64,000 nt of DNA, taken from NCBI GenBank assembly GCA_018398585.1, contig JAGTTD010000008.1, positions 3,856,501-3,920,500 on the forward strand. Reading direction: 5' to 3'. Shown here one piece after another: positions 36,277 through 48,176 of this stretch (position 1 is its first letter; every line of letters starts with the position of its first letter). The position numbers and the translations under genes were made by a program. The DNA comes from Simmondsia chinensis. Its lineage: Eukaryota; Streptophyta; Magnoliopsida; Caryophyllales; Simmondsiaceae. The notes beneath the pieces were generated by a model. The model was not told where the DNA came from. It made no database searches and was given only the letters and a program-made list of their open reading frames with translations.

Positions 36277-38320
36277 TCAAGCTTTAGGATTAGGAGCAGG
36301 AATTATCCCCCACCTCTTCCTAACTTCATCTATGTCCTCATGAAAATGGCGTTCATAATACACACACATTAGATCCGTGCAGCTCATCCCCGCCCACACT
36401 GCCCACGGAAAATAGTGCTCGAAAAACATCGATCTTTGCTTCGAGTTGAATCTAGCTGCCCCTCCGACAACTGACAAGAAGCACATTGGTAGATGCATTT
36501 GCTGAAACTCGATCACTTTTAACGCAGACTCGCCCATCAAGTTTGTGGGTAACCCGAAAAGAGTGTGCCAGAAGTCATGGACTTCTCGTGCGCGCATGGC
36601 TACGTATGCTAGCTCTTCGGTGTCCATGAACCGCACTGGCGGCCTGTCGTCTGGGGAGAAGTTTCTGGAACCCATGAAGTTTGCGTAGGCAGCACCGAAT
36701 GTGTTTGGTGGTAGGTCCCATGCGTGTTGGACATTGGTTGATATTACACGAGGTCTTTCAAGTAGCACGGCCTACATAGATGAGACAAGGAATAGTATTA
36801 AGAGAAAAGAATGTATAGAGTTAAGCACAGGACATTTACAAAATTACAAAAATAAATGATAAGAAGCCATAAACTAATTTACAACATAAAGCCCTCCAAT
36901 CTCTTTATAAATCAACTAGAGCTATGAAAGTCTTCAAAGCTATTTGTCCAAAGAGCTCCCGAAAAACCTTTTAACATATGTTAATTGGCAAATTCTGAGT
37001 TTTAAAAATCCCAGCATTTCTTTTAAGCTAAATACACCAGAGAATCCCAATCTTGTCTGTGAAGAATAATGTTAAGTCCGCTGTCCGCTTTCCTCTTTCC
37101 TATGCGATGGAATTTCATTAGAAGGATACACTCAACTGATCTTGGTTAATATGCAAGACTAGTATTTTCATAAAAAAATGGAGAACATATTCAAAGTATA
37201 ACCTATGGTAACTATTTCTGAATTTAGACCATGGTTAATGTAGGCATTCTAATCAGATCATCATAGCGATCAGTCATCACTGTGAACCACTAACACAATA
37301 AGTACTACTATTGAAGCTTTCAATGCACTCAGGTACATATCTTTCACTCAGAATAACAATAGGAAACTCTACCAATAAAGAAGGAAATTGAATACAATAT
37401 TGAATTTCGAAATGTAAAGTCAATCTTCTTATGACTAGCGTAGTTATTTCTATATCATTTTCTTCTTCCTCCTCAAACAGAAATCACTGAGTTACGCAAG
37501 GACTTCCCACGAGGTCATCATTCTCGTCATTAGTCCAACTCAGTTCTAGGCTTCTAGCAATAAATATTTACTCAGACGCTGCTCAGAGCAAGCTCAGGCT
37601 CTCACTTCATTGTTCAACGCAAAACAGTAAGACGTTCGATAATCAAAAATCATAAGACAAACCTATTTTGATTGACAATGGTAAGGTTCTATTTGACCAA
37701 GATTCTTTTCGCAGGGGGGGGGGGGGGGGGGAGATTGCTCTTTTCACGAAGAAACACTTTCTCTTGGAATTTAGGGTGTTGAGCCTGGAAAGAAAAAAAG
37801 CTTTTCAATATAACTAAAAGTTGTTTTTCTGCCTTTAAATAAAAAGAAGGAAAATAATGCTTCCCTATTAAAGTAGAAGTAAAAGCAAAAACTAAAAATT
37901 TTTCCCAAAAAAAAAAAAAGAAGAAGAAAACCCTATTGAAAGAACTTTCTATAGAAGTGCTTATGTAAAATATGTTTCCCGAAAAAAAATAGTTTTTTAC
38001 ACCCCCCCCCCCAAAAAAAAAAAAAAAATGGCCAAAGAGGCTCTAAGACGAGATAAGCACTGCTATAACAAAAGACCAAGAGAAAACAAATAATTACTTG
38101 ATATAAAATCAATGAGAACAATGATAAAGAAACTTACTCTGGCTTCTGGGCTCCTCTTCATCCTTGCAAGAACTCTCTCAAAAGCAGGCTTTCCAGTCGT
38201 CTCTCCCAAAGCTGCTATGAGATCTGCTCTTCGTGGGTCGAGTAATGCACCAACAGCTGAGCCAACGGCCACTGCAGCCTGCTGCCACCCATTTAGTCGA
38301 ATGCGAGCACCTTCTATCAT
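36277..38320 (-). CDS. COQ4: Ubiquinone biosynthesis protein COQ4, two coding exons, 225 aa
   Basis: Coding exons 38320-38138 (61 codons) and 36771-36277 (164 codons plus stop), joined by a 1366-bp GT-AG intron in phase 0. COQ4 is a mitochondrial inner-membrane-associated protein that organises the coenzyme Q biosynthetic complex. The metal-ligand motif [11 protein letters not shown] typical of the family is present (residues about 126-136), as are [20 protein letters not shown] and the conserved C-terminal [20 protein letters not shown]. The start [15 protein letters not shown] and the total length match the Arabidopsis protein. It is convergent with the CDC48B-like gene 2.9 kb away. A splice acceptor (TTGTAG) lies 11 bases upstream of the ATG, so the leader is spliced. 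The intron contains an 18-base G run and a C10-A16 run. No disabling mutation was seen. Confidence 0.95.
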
Positions 38321-38331
38321 TGCAGCTATTT

Positions 38332-39086
38332 CTACAAGAAAAACCATGAAACACATTCGTGCACTAAAAGAATGGTCCAAAATTTGATGAGAAATCATAG
38401 AAGTAACATTCAAATGGTTATAATTAGTGAAATGGTCTGACCCTTCATGTGTGAGAAGGAAGCATTTGGAATGAAGAAACATGAATTTATGCTACAATAT
38501 ATGTGAGTGATTAACAAAGTTAAAAGAACAACAAAATTGAGATTATAGAAAAGGAACTTGAAACACTTCAACCATCTAAATAGCTATTAATTTCTTGATG
38601 AAACCGAATTTTAAGAAATTAAAGGTACAGAGATCATCAAAACAAAGACAGGCAAAAATCTAAAGGAGCATAAGAGGGGAAGGATTAGAAACATCTTGAA
38701 GACTATGTAAAGCACAAAATCCTTGACACTCAAATATCATAAGAATAGTGCAACACAAACGCAATGCACTTGAATGATCATGCTGCAGACACTTGGAGCA
38801 GGATGCCTAAACGTTAGCATTGGTGGTAAAAGCCATAAAAGTTGAGGTGGTCGGTCCTTCATTTCTCAGCAGCACGAACAACACATACAACTAGAGGAGG
38901 ACCAAAGAATTAGCATGAATGCAAATTCAATACTTAAAACTAATCAAGCTATGCATTCAAAGAAATCGATCTAATAAGCATATTCTTGGAAAAATCAGAT
39001 TTGTCTATAAATTGGGTGATACTAAAGAACGAAGCAGAACAAAAGTGAAAGGAAGTGTATTAGACCGATAAAGGTCACATAATAGC
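38332..39086 (-). other. COQ4 5' UTR intron, part
   Basis: Lies upstream of the COQ4 coding start, with the acceptor rc CTAC at 38332-38335. AT-rich with no recognised coding exon; interpreted as part of a long leader intron. Confidence 0.45.
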
Positions 39087-39094
39087 TATTACAT

Positions 39095-40437
39095 CAGCGG
39101 CGGATCCAGGATTTTGGCATAGGGGGGGGGGGCTTGAATTAAAAAAAATAAATTACATAATACCAATTATTAAAAAATTCACAATCGATATTTTTTAATA
39201 GTTTCATATCTCAAAAAAAATAAAGAAAGCGCATCCAATCAAACTAGGAAAGTACTATAAAAAATTTTAAAAATAACAGAAAATAACATCTCTATATCTT
39301 AAATTACTATAAAAGAAACATATTATTAAGGCAAAGTTAAAACACAAAGATATATCATTGTAACAAAAATTATTATTACCAATATAAACTAAAACACCAC
39401 TAAGCATTACAAAAAGCCCCTTCGAGTTTTCATGTTTTGGAATCGTTCCATAATTGTTTCAACACTAATGTCTTCAAAACTTGAGAAAGGATTTGAACTA
39501 GGAGACAAGCAATTATTTTCTGTTGTGTACATAGAGTTTAGGTTAAATTCCCAATAAAATGGATTTACAAGTTAAATACCTAACTAACTTTTAAATACTG
39601 TTTTTTGGCTGAAAAAGCTGTTAAATAGCCGTTGGTGGGCTGTTGTTGGTGCGGCTATCTGTTTTTCAGATTTTAACTGATTTTTGGCAATATTTTTCCT
39701 ATTTTTCCCCTTCTTTCCTTATCCGTTATGTCTATATAAGGATTGTATTAAATAACTTTTAATAAATAATAAGATTTTACTCTTTTAATTTCTCTCTCTC
39801 CCCCTCAATCTCTGTCTTTCTCCCTTGCTTCTTCTTCAATTCTACTTCTCATTTAATCTCTTTTTCTCTCTCTCTCTTACTCTCAATTCAATTTAAGAAA
39901 TATTAGTTTATAACCTACAATTTAATTGGGTCATAACATTTTCTAATTAAGAAAAAATTAATATCTCTTACTAAAATTTATAAAATCAGAATTTTAGTAA
40001 AAGAAATATGAGATGAAAACTTAAAAGTATTGTATATTATATAAATAGGATAAAAAATTAACAAAACTTACATTGATTGATGTCTAGTGGTGGTGGGTAG
40101 TGGTGCTGGTGGTGGCGGCCGGGAAGGGCGGGGAGGCGGGAAGGGGTTGGGGGTAGGTGGGGTCGGGTGGGGGAAGAGAGGGGACAAGAGGATTAGGGTT
40201 AAATTTTTAATTTATTATTAAATTTAATCTTTTTTTTTATTTTATAAAAAATGGGACCCAAAAAAAAAAAAGAGTGCTTGTACCGGGATTTGATCCCAAG
40301 TCCTCTCACTTGACATTTACGCTCTCAAACCACCAAACCAAAGGTCTATATCTGACTCTTACTTATTACTAGTAAAATTTATTTTGAAATCCAGGGGGGC
40401 TTAAGCCCCCCCTCACACCAACGTAGATCCGCCGCTG
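39095..40437. mobile_element. Non-autonomous hAT element (1.34 kb)
   Basis: 12-bp perfect inverted repeats CAGCGGCGGATC / GATCCGCCGCTG with an 8-bp TSD TATTACAT (39087-39094 and 40438-40445). Subterminal GGGGGGGCTT / AAGCCCCCC blocks lie inside both ends. The interior (39530-39900) contains a CT-rich stretch with TATATAAGG near 39733 that may be a further nested insertion. No transposase frame was found. Confidence 0.9.
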
Positions 40438-40445
40438 TATTACAT

Positions 40446-41161
40446 AAAGGATTTTGAAGCCAATACATGATTGGGCATTATGCAATGGGTATTTTAATCA
40501 TGACCGTCTATATGAATATATCTTGAATTTTATTTACCAGAACATACTTACAAATGTGTTTACATGTAACAGAACTATCAAACTGGTAGTAAAAATAATA
40601 ATAAAATGCATGTCTGTTTCAAAATTTTATAAACATAGTACTTATAAGTAACTTATATTTCTCAGAAAAACCAATGCAAGTGTTGTAATTTGTTATGTTA
40701 CGTATGTGGCATCTTCTACTCACAAAACAGCAACTATGGCCATGACTGCATGATCTGCCATCTAATTATATGGTGCCGAATCCAAATTCTCCATTGAACA
40801 AGCCTAGAGCTCTCTCTAGCTAGTGGTAGGGTAATAGGCCTATTTTGTGTTCCTAGAGAAGCATCAGGGAGAGCACATCTGGCTTAGATGTATGTCTTGA
40901 TAAAGAAATTAACTTCTACTCTAAGAATTGAAGTCAGCGGCAGAATTCATTTGTTCACTTGAAAATTGTTAAGAATACACCAAACAAAGGTAAATGATAT
41001 ATCACTTTTCCCCTGAAAATTTTCTCCATTGGTTAGCTCAAGCATCCCTACATTGGCGGAAGCCTTTAAGGCATCAAATTTGTTGTTGTTGGTTAGCTCA
41101 AGCGTTTGTTCATTGATTGATATCAGTTTGCAATAGTGTTGCTCAGCTAGGCAATCGAGGA
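40446..41161. other. Unassigned, within the presumed COQ4 leader intron
   Basis: AT-rich. 41052-41092 contains an AAGCCTTTAAGGCATC...TTGTTGTTGGTTAGCTC stretch resembling a very short RTE tail. No gene. Confidence 0.35.
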
Positions 41162-41170
41162 TTAATAATG

Positions 41171-41730
41171 GCGAAATTATCAATTAGGTACCCTAAAGTT
41201 TGGACATTTATTACCTAGGTACCTTGATGTTTCAATATATAAATGAGCTACCTTAAGGTTTTAAAATTTATTAGTTAGGTATCCTAAAGTTCTATAATTT
41301 TATCAAGTAAGTACATATATAACCAAGTTCGATAGATTCGTTGGAAAATGCTAAAGTGATAAATGATTCTAACAACATATAGGTATTTTCATTAGAATTT
41401 GATGACTTTTTACCAAAAAATGCTAACATGACACACAATTTTGACAATATATAGGTAGTTTGCGTCAAAATTCGCTGAACTTTTTGTAATAATTTGTTGA
41501 ACTTTTACTGTAAACATTGACAGGACTTTTATGCATTATCATAACTATGTACTAAATCAACATATTTTATATAAATTTGGTTAGATTCGTATAAAAATTC
41601 ATCAAACTATGACATAGGGTACTAGAAATTCATCAAACTACGACATGAGCCGCTAGGTGACAAGAAATTTAAACAAGGGTAACTAATTGAAACATGCTCA
41701 AACCTTAAGGTACCTAACTGATAATTTTCC
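41171..41730. mobile_element. Mutator-type miniature element (560 bp)
   Basis: Inverted ends GCGAAATTATCAATTAGGT / TACCTAACTGATAATTTTCC and a perfect 9-bp TSD TTAATAATG (41162-41170, 41731-41739). Arms contain repeated AGGTACCTTAA words, and the middle is AT-rich. No coding capacity. Confidence 0.85.
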
Positions 41731-41739
41731 TTAATAATG

Positions 41740-42312
41740 CTCATTAACAAGAGCTTTGCTGACCAAGATGTTATGAGTTTGAATCGCAACAACCCCTTCT
41801 CAATATTATCATAATCTAAGCACACGGCATAACGCAAGTTTGTACAATATCCACGCTTCAAGCCTGATAGGCATTTACGTGAGGGGGCACGTTATAGTAT
41901 AAAACCAATCCTGCACATTCACCCTCAACTTAAGCTTTTGGGGCAATTTCTAGTCCCAACAGCCCGCCTTTCAATATTAACATAATTTTAAGCAAAAGTT
42001 ATGAGGTGAACTTGTACAAAATCCACGCTATAAGCCTAATGGGCATTGGCATGAGTGGATATGTTATTCAGGGCTTTCACCTATTGGCTTAAACTTTTAA
42101 GATAATTGGTTCCTCGACACCCTAAACCTACAAATCAAAAATTACCATCATCACCGCCGTCAACAACCAATTCAACGCCATAAAATCGAAAATCCCTCCT
42201 CATCAGATAGAGAAAATGAGTAACAAAATCAAAATCATAAACCCTAGCTCTATATCATCAGATTTTCTAATCTAAGGCACAAATTATTCAACCAAGTACG
42301 TAAAAATTATAC
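41740..42312. other. Unassigned, LTR-like fragments
   Basis: Two related segments (41850-41960 and 42020-42120) share CCACGCT..AAGCCT and GGCATT..C.TGAG words. The first continues GTGAGGGGGCACGTTATAGTATAAAACC, like a polypurine tract and copia LTR start. Interpreted as LTR debris. Confidence 0.35.
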
Positions 42313-42400
42313 CTTAATGATGGATAGCGGTCGGACGCCGCGATGAACGGTGGACGTGGTCAGGCTTCTCTCTCTCCCTCTCCTGGTGTACAGTAGTCCT
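42313..42400 (-). other. Probable COQ4 5' UTR exon and promoter-proximal region
   Basis: On the minus strand a GAGAGAGAGAGAAGCC stretch is followed by a GC-richer 50 bp without ATG, ending CATTAAG before GTATAA, a good plant donor (exon end 42313). It pairs logically with the acceptor immediately upstream of the COQ4 start codon, implying a leader intron of about 4 kb. Transcript evidence was not available; a separate gene start is an alternative. Confidence 0.45.
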
Positions 42401-42643
42401 AGCGCAAAATGGCGTTGGATTAATTTTTAGGTTATTTATGTTTTAGCACTTAACGTTTTTAAAATTAATAAAAAAGATTTTAACTTTCTTAAATTAATAA
42501 AAATATAATTAATTTTTTATTATATTAATAGAAAGACTCCGCTTTAATATGATGACATTATTTTTCGTCGGCAGAGCTAACGTGACAACCGCTTGTTTAT
42601 TAATGCTACAGAAAATACTATTTAATAATTATATTTTTAAACA

Positions 42644-45292
42644 CCTTTTTCAAAAAGCGTGACAAGCATCTCATCCCGTATCAAAGCGGAGAGGCGAAGA
42701 CTCAGATCGACTACATCCTACTAAGGAAGAGGGCACAGAGACAATGTAGGGACTGTAAGGTCATCCGAGGAGAGGACCTATCTAAACAACATCGGGTGGT
42801 GTGCGCGAATGTAAAGGTCAAGAAGTGGGTCAGAAGAAGCAGGAAACCCGTGCAGAGACGTACCCGTTGGAGAGACCTGAAGGGGGAAAAACTTAAGAGT
42901 CTATGAGGAAAGAGCGGGTTCAGAGCTCAATTAGGACGAGGAGGGAGATATTAACCGGAAGTGGAATGAATTGGCCTAGAAACTCAGGAGTTTGGCACGC
43001 GAAGTTTTGGAAGAGTCAAAGGCTGGGACAATCACCCACAGAGAGTCATGGTGGTGGGGAGAGGAAGTCCAACAGAAGATTAAAGCGAAACGAGACCGGT
43101 TTAAGGAGTGGGAGAGCAGTAGAGAAGAGGAAAAGAGACGACAATATCAACATGCCAAGAAAGAGGCGACGAAAGCAGTTAGTGAGGCAAAATCAAGAGC
43201 ATATGAAGAGTTTTACAAGAGGCTGGACACCAAGGAGGGAGCCAGGGATATATACAAGATAGCCAGAGCAAGAGAGAGGAAGACGAGGGACCTGGGGCAG
43301 GTAAAATGCATTAAAGGAGCGGATGAGCAGGTGCTAGTGGAAGGGCATCAAATTAGAGCTAGGTGGAAAGCCTACTTCCACGATCTATTCAACAACCGGG
43401 GAAACACTGAGATAGATTTAGGGGAGCTCCAGACTACAGAAGAGGATCGGAATGAATGCTATTGTAAGCGAATTACCCCAGAGGAGATCAAGGAAGCCCT
43501 AAAACATATGGGAAGGGGAAGAGCAGTTGGGCCAGATGGGATACCCATTGAGGCATGGAAATGCCTTGGACAGAGGGGTTGCAGCTGGCTAGCAAAACTC
43601 TTTAACCAAATCTTGATGGGGAACAAGATGCCAGAAGAATGGCGGAAGAGCACACTGGTCCCAATCTACAAGAACAAGGGTGATATCCAGAGCTGCGCCA
43701 ATTACCGGGGGATCAAATTGATGAGTCACACCCTCAAGTTGTGGGAGAGAGTCATAGAAAAGAGAATACGACAATAGACGGAAGTGACCGAAAACCAGTT
43801 TGGGTTCATACCTGGGAGATCAACAATAGAAGCCATTCATCTTTTACGGCGGACGATAGAGCAATACAGGGAGAGACAAAAGGACCTTCACATGATCTTC
43901 ATCGATCTAGAGAAGGCATACGATAGAGTGCCAAGAGAGGTACTGTGGAGAGTGTTGGGAAGGAGAGGCATCCAGATGCCTTATATTCGGGTCATTAGGG
44001 ACATGTATGAAGAGGCACATACTAATGTGCGAACAGGGGAAGGGAAGACAAACACTTTCCTTATTACAGTAGGGGTTCACCAGGGCTCTGCCTTGAGTCA
44101 CTTCCTGTTCATTCTAGTGATGGATGAGCTCACTAGGCACATCCAAGGGGAAGTACCTTGGTGCATACTTTTTGCAGATGACATAGTTCTGGTAGGGGAA
44201 TCCCGTGCGGACATAAACGAGAAGCTAGAACTATGGAGAGGTGCACTAGAACTGAGGGGTTTAAGGATTAGCAGATCTAAGACCGAGTATGTGGAATTCA
44301 AATTCGACCGTTCCACCACGACCAGCACCGAGGAGGTTAAGATTGGAGCAGAAGCCGTATCAAGTAAGGAGAACTTCAAATATCTGGGATCCATGATACA
44401 CCAGAATGGTGAAGTGGATGAGGATGTCAGCAACAGGATTAAAGTAGGCTGGCAGAAGTGGAGGATGGCATCCGGGGTTCTATGTGATAGAAAGTTCCCG
44501 CTAAAGTTAAAGGGAAAATACTATAAGACGGTAGTAAGACCGGTTATGCTATATGGGGCATAGTGTCGACCAATGAAACAAAATCAAACACAGAGGATGA
44601 AGGTGACAGAGATGAGGATGCTACGATGGATGTATGGCCACACAAGAAAGGATAGGATTATGAATGATGTGATACGAGGTAAACTGGGTGTAGCCTCGAT
44701 CGAGGATAAATTGAGGGAGTACTGCCTAAGATGGTTTGGACATGTCAGCAGAAGACCGACCTCAGCCCCAGTCAGGAGGTGTGAACAGCTCAACGTAACG
44801 ATAAGCAGAAGAGGGAGGGGCAGACCAAAAAAGAGTTGGCTGGAGACGATTCGTCAAGACCTAACCCATCTAAACCTAAGAGAGGAGATGGCCTCAGATA
44901 GGACACGTTGGAGGGCTAGCATTAGGGTAGCGGAGATGGCAAGAGTAGAGTAGTGCGGGGAGTGGATGGTTTTCTAAAATTCTTAGGCAAGCATAACCTC
45001 TAGTGTAGCACTTTTAGGCTAGCTTAGTCCCTAATCATGCCCATTCTCCTTCTCCTTCTTCTTCTTCTTATTCCTCTCCTTCTCCTTTTTCTCTCCTTCT
45101 TCTACTTTTGCCTCTATATACATGTTATTGATTAGTAGTTTGTCTGCAGGCACTCAGCTACTTCAGGTTGGGGGTCCCCAAAAACAGTCTCCTTTCCTGC
45201 CGGAAGGGGTAAGGCTGCTTACATCACCCCCCCCAGACCCTGCGTTCTGCGGGAGCCGCAAGGCACTGGGACTGCTGTTGTTGTTGTTGTTG
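42644..45292 (+). mobile_element. RTE-type LINE, 5' truncated
   Basis: Perfect 15-bp TSD TTATATTTTTAAACA at 42629-42643 and 45293-45307. The sequence starts in the C-terminal endonuclease region (TQIDYILLRKRAQRQCRDCKV, 42700-42760). It continues through a linker into the RT and ends with the CCCCAAAAACAGTCTCC 3' UTR and a (TTG)n tail at about 45274-45293. It is the longest of the RTE copies here. Confidence 0.92.
42992..44953 (+). pseudogene. RTE LINE reverse transcriptase
   Basis: One continuous frame interrupted only by TAG codons at 43775-43777 and 44561-44563. Landmarks: [72 protein letters not shown], and the catalytic FADD (44171-44182) in ILFADDIVLVGES. The C-terminal part includes [16 protein letters not shown] and [12 protein letters not shown]. 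Upstream, 42650-42904 and 42903-43262 are in other frames, so the 5' part is more decayed than the RT. Confidence 0.88.
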
Positions 45293-45620
45293 TTATATTT
45301 TTAAACAAATTAAGTAAAAAAAATAGTTTCTATATAATATAGCATCTCGAATTTTGTGCTTATAAAGTAAGAATAAGGATATTGTAGAGTACTTTTGTCA
45401 TTTAACTGTAATATTAACAAAAAATAGTTGTCACGTCAACTCTGTCGATTGAGAATGACGTCATCACACTAGAGATGGACCTTTTATTGATACGATAAAA
45501 ATTTAAGGGTTCTTTTTTTTTTTTTTTTTATCACAAAATTTAAGGGTTCTTTTATTATTTAAAAGAGTCAGGATTCTTTTTATTATTTAAAAAAAAAATC
45601 AGGGTATCGAAATATAAATT

Positions 45621-46241
45621 AAGTTAAAGAAAGATATAATATTTTGCCTAGCCAATGTTACTGTTGGGATTCAAACGGACATCCTAACTACTGTTGATAT
45701 ATTCATCAGTATGTTCACGTCTTTATCAATCACTGTTATTGAAAAGCAAATAGACTAGCGGATCAATTAGTGAATTTGGATATATGGGGTTTGGCCTTTT
45801 GGTATAGGGTCTCTTGTCGAACAAAACCCTCACTTCTCTTGTCCGTGTTAATACTTTAGGATTCTCTATCTGTAGCTACTAATCCTAAGGCTATGTGTCT
45901 TTACTATTTTAAAAAGAAATATTAATATTATGTAATATTGTTATTATTAGGATAATTTTGTAACTATTATTTTTAGGAAAAGTATTTATAAAGTATTGAA
46001 CTATAACCCAAAGGATATTTTTGGTATTTAACTATTCAGTGGTAAAAGAAAAGTATTGAATACCATATAATAACTAATTTGGAATGGAACAATCGTATAA
46101 CAATTAATTTGAAATTATACACAATTAAAGGGAATAAATTTAACATTATAGATATATAATAATAATTAAGTATATTTCATATTATATATAGTATAACTAA
46201 ATTAGAATTATTTAAATAAAATATTCTTATACTTCGCTCAA
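45621..46241. other. AT-rich intergenic
   Basis: No gene. 45965-46140 pairs loosely (inverted) with 49913-49950, with AAAGAAAAGTATT / AATGCTTTTCTTTT words; possibly the outer arms of an older element. Confidence 0.3.
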
Positions 46242-46906
46242 TGTGTCAATTTAGTTCTTTTGCTTTTAGTTGTATTAGCTTAATCCTAATACAAGTTAAT
46301 AACATATTTTTTAATCGCTTAATCTTATTACATGCATGATTCAATGCAAACCCATCATTTAACATAATTAAACTCACTTATGACTTGACTGTTAGAAAAA
46401 ATTTCACCAACTTGACATTTATTTTACAGTAGGACCAAAATAATTAGTCTAAATTAATTTTTAATTAGCATAATTGTACTTGTAGTCCTATAGTAAAATT
46501 AAGGTTAATATGGTGAAATTTTTTTTAACGTTTAGGTCATAAGTGAGTTTAATTAGCCTAAATTAACTTTTAATTAGCTTAATTTTACTCATAGTCCTAC
46601 TGTAAAATTAACATCAATGTGGTGAAAATTCTTTTAATGATTGGGTCACAGGCGAGTTCAATTAGCCTAAATTAATCTTAATTAGTCTAATTTTACTCAT
46701 AATCCTACTATAAAATTAACGTCATTGTGGTGAAAATATTTTTAACGGTCGGGTCATAAGGGAGTTTAATTAGGCTAAAAGGTGTGTATGCATTAGGTCA
46801 TGCTTTTAATATGATTTAACGATTGTAAAATGACTAAGCTAAACTAATTAACGTTGACCAACATAAAAAGCTAATACAATTAAAACAAAAGGACGAAATT
46901 GACACA
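46242..46906. mobile_element. Foldback DNA element with internal 112-bp tandem repeats
   Basis: Inverted arms 46242-46279 (TGTCAATTTAGTTCTTTTGC...) and 46867-46906 (...AAAGGACGAAATTGACA). 46440-46760 holds three tandem copies of about 112 bp, each with AATTAGCCTAAATTAA, TAGTCCTACTGTAAAATTAA and GTGGTGAAAAT words. Non-coding, and no TSD was fixed. Confidence 0.6.
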
Positions 46907-47091
46907 ACATTTTATGTAAATAATTCTAATTTGATTATACAATATATTCATAAAATATATTTAGTTACTAAAAAATAGATTATATATATTAAATATATAT
47001 CTAGAATGCTAAATTTTTTTCTCTCAATTGTAAAATTTTAAATTAATTTCTATATTGTTGTTCAATTCCAAATTAATTCTTATATAGGTGT

Positions 47092-48145
47092 AATTTCAAA
47101 TCCTCCCGTTCAAATTTCAAATCCACCACCGCCCTCCCGCCCCCACCGCCATTGGCCACACCTCCAAGCCACCACACCCGCTACCACCTCCACCCTCCGT
47201 GCTCACCTCCACCCTCCTTGTTCACCTATCCTCCCGTTCAAATTTCAAATCCCCCACCGCCCGCACCACCATCACTCGCACTGCCTAGCCACCACACTCA
47301 CTGACCCCTACCATCTCCACCCTCCACCCTCCTCGCTCAATTCCATTGACCCCACCGACCGGTCACCTCCCCTACACGGACGCACATCACCCACCCCCAC
47401 CCAAGCCCACCACCGCTTCACAGCATATACCCTTCTTACCCACCAAACACCATCAAACACCATCCCCTCTCCCTCCCAGGAATCACTCTCTCCTTCGAAT
47501 GACCACTCTTGAATTCCTCCATAAAATCCCTTCCCTATTCCAGACGCCACCGCCCCCATCACAGTCCAACCACCAAAATCCTTTATAATGGAGAGAAGTT
47601 GTGACCTCTTCACACTTTTTGTTGATTTTCTACCCCTAAATATCACAAATTTTTAGCTTAGGAAGATCTTTGGCAACCATGGGAAGGTGGTCGATGCTTT
47701 TGTCCCCTATAGATTGAGGACGTTGAAAAGATTGAGGTATGGTTTTGTGAGGTTTGGATTGTGGATGGAAGCTCAGAGAGCATTAGTGGAAGCTAATGGA
47801 TGCTGGGTAAGGGATGCCATAATTCTAGTACAAGTAGCGAGATTTGAAAGAGTGAAAGGGAACCGTGCTGAAAAGGAAAAGGATGGGCAGTACAAGAAGA
47901 ATACTGAGACAACTAAATCTGTACCGGAACAAAAAGGGACGCGAGATACCAGGGAAAGTTCAGGACATACACTGAATTTTATAGGTCAGAGGCTAATCCA
48001 GAAAACTATATACGGAATAGCTGATGAAAGGAAAGGATAAACTAGTTAGGAGCATTGTAGGGGAAGCAGAATTTGACATTGATGTGGGTGTGCTGGAAAA
48101 GAGTATTGAGGATGATAATGGCCTCGAGTGTGCAGTTCAACATAT

Positions 48146-48176
<31 letters not shown>

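Larger units (their letters stand above)
42430..45620. mobile_element. AT-rich DNA element split by the RTE LINE
   Basis: 42430-42643 and 45308-45620 share reverse-complement words (TTTTTATTAATATG, TTAACGTGACA against TGTCACGTCAAC, TGATGACATT against AATGACGTCATC). They look like the two halves of one inverted-repeat element. The ends were not fixed. Confidence 0.4.

Noticed and set aside
47308..47646. Minus-strand Gly/Trp-rich 112-codon protein and plus-strand Pro-rich frame
   Set aside because: Both arise from the CCACC-rich leader of the L1 element, with no domain and no conserved start.
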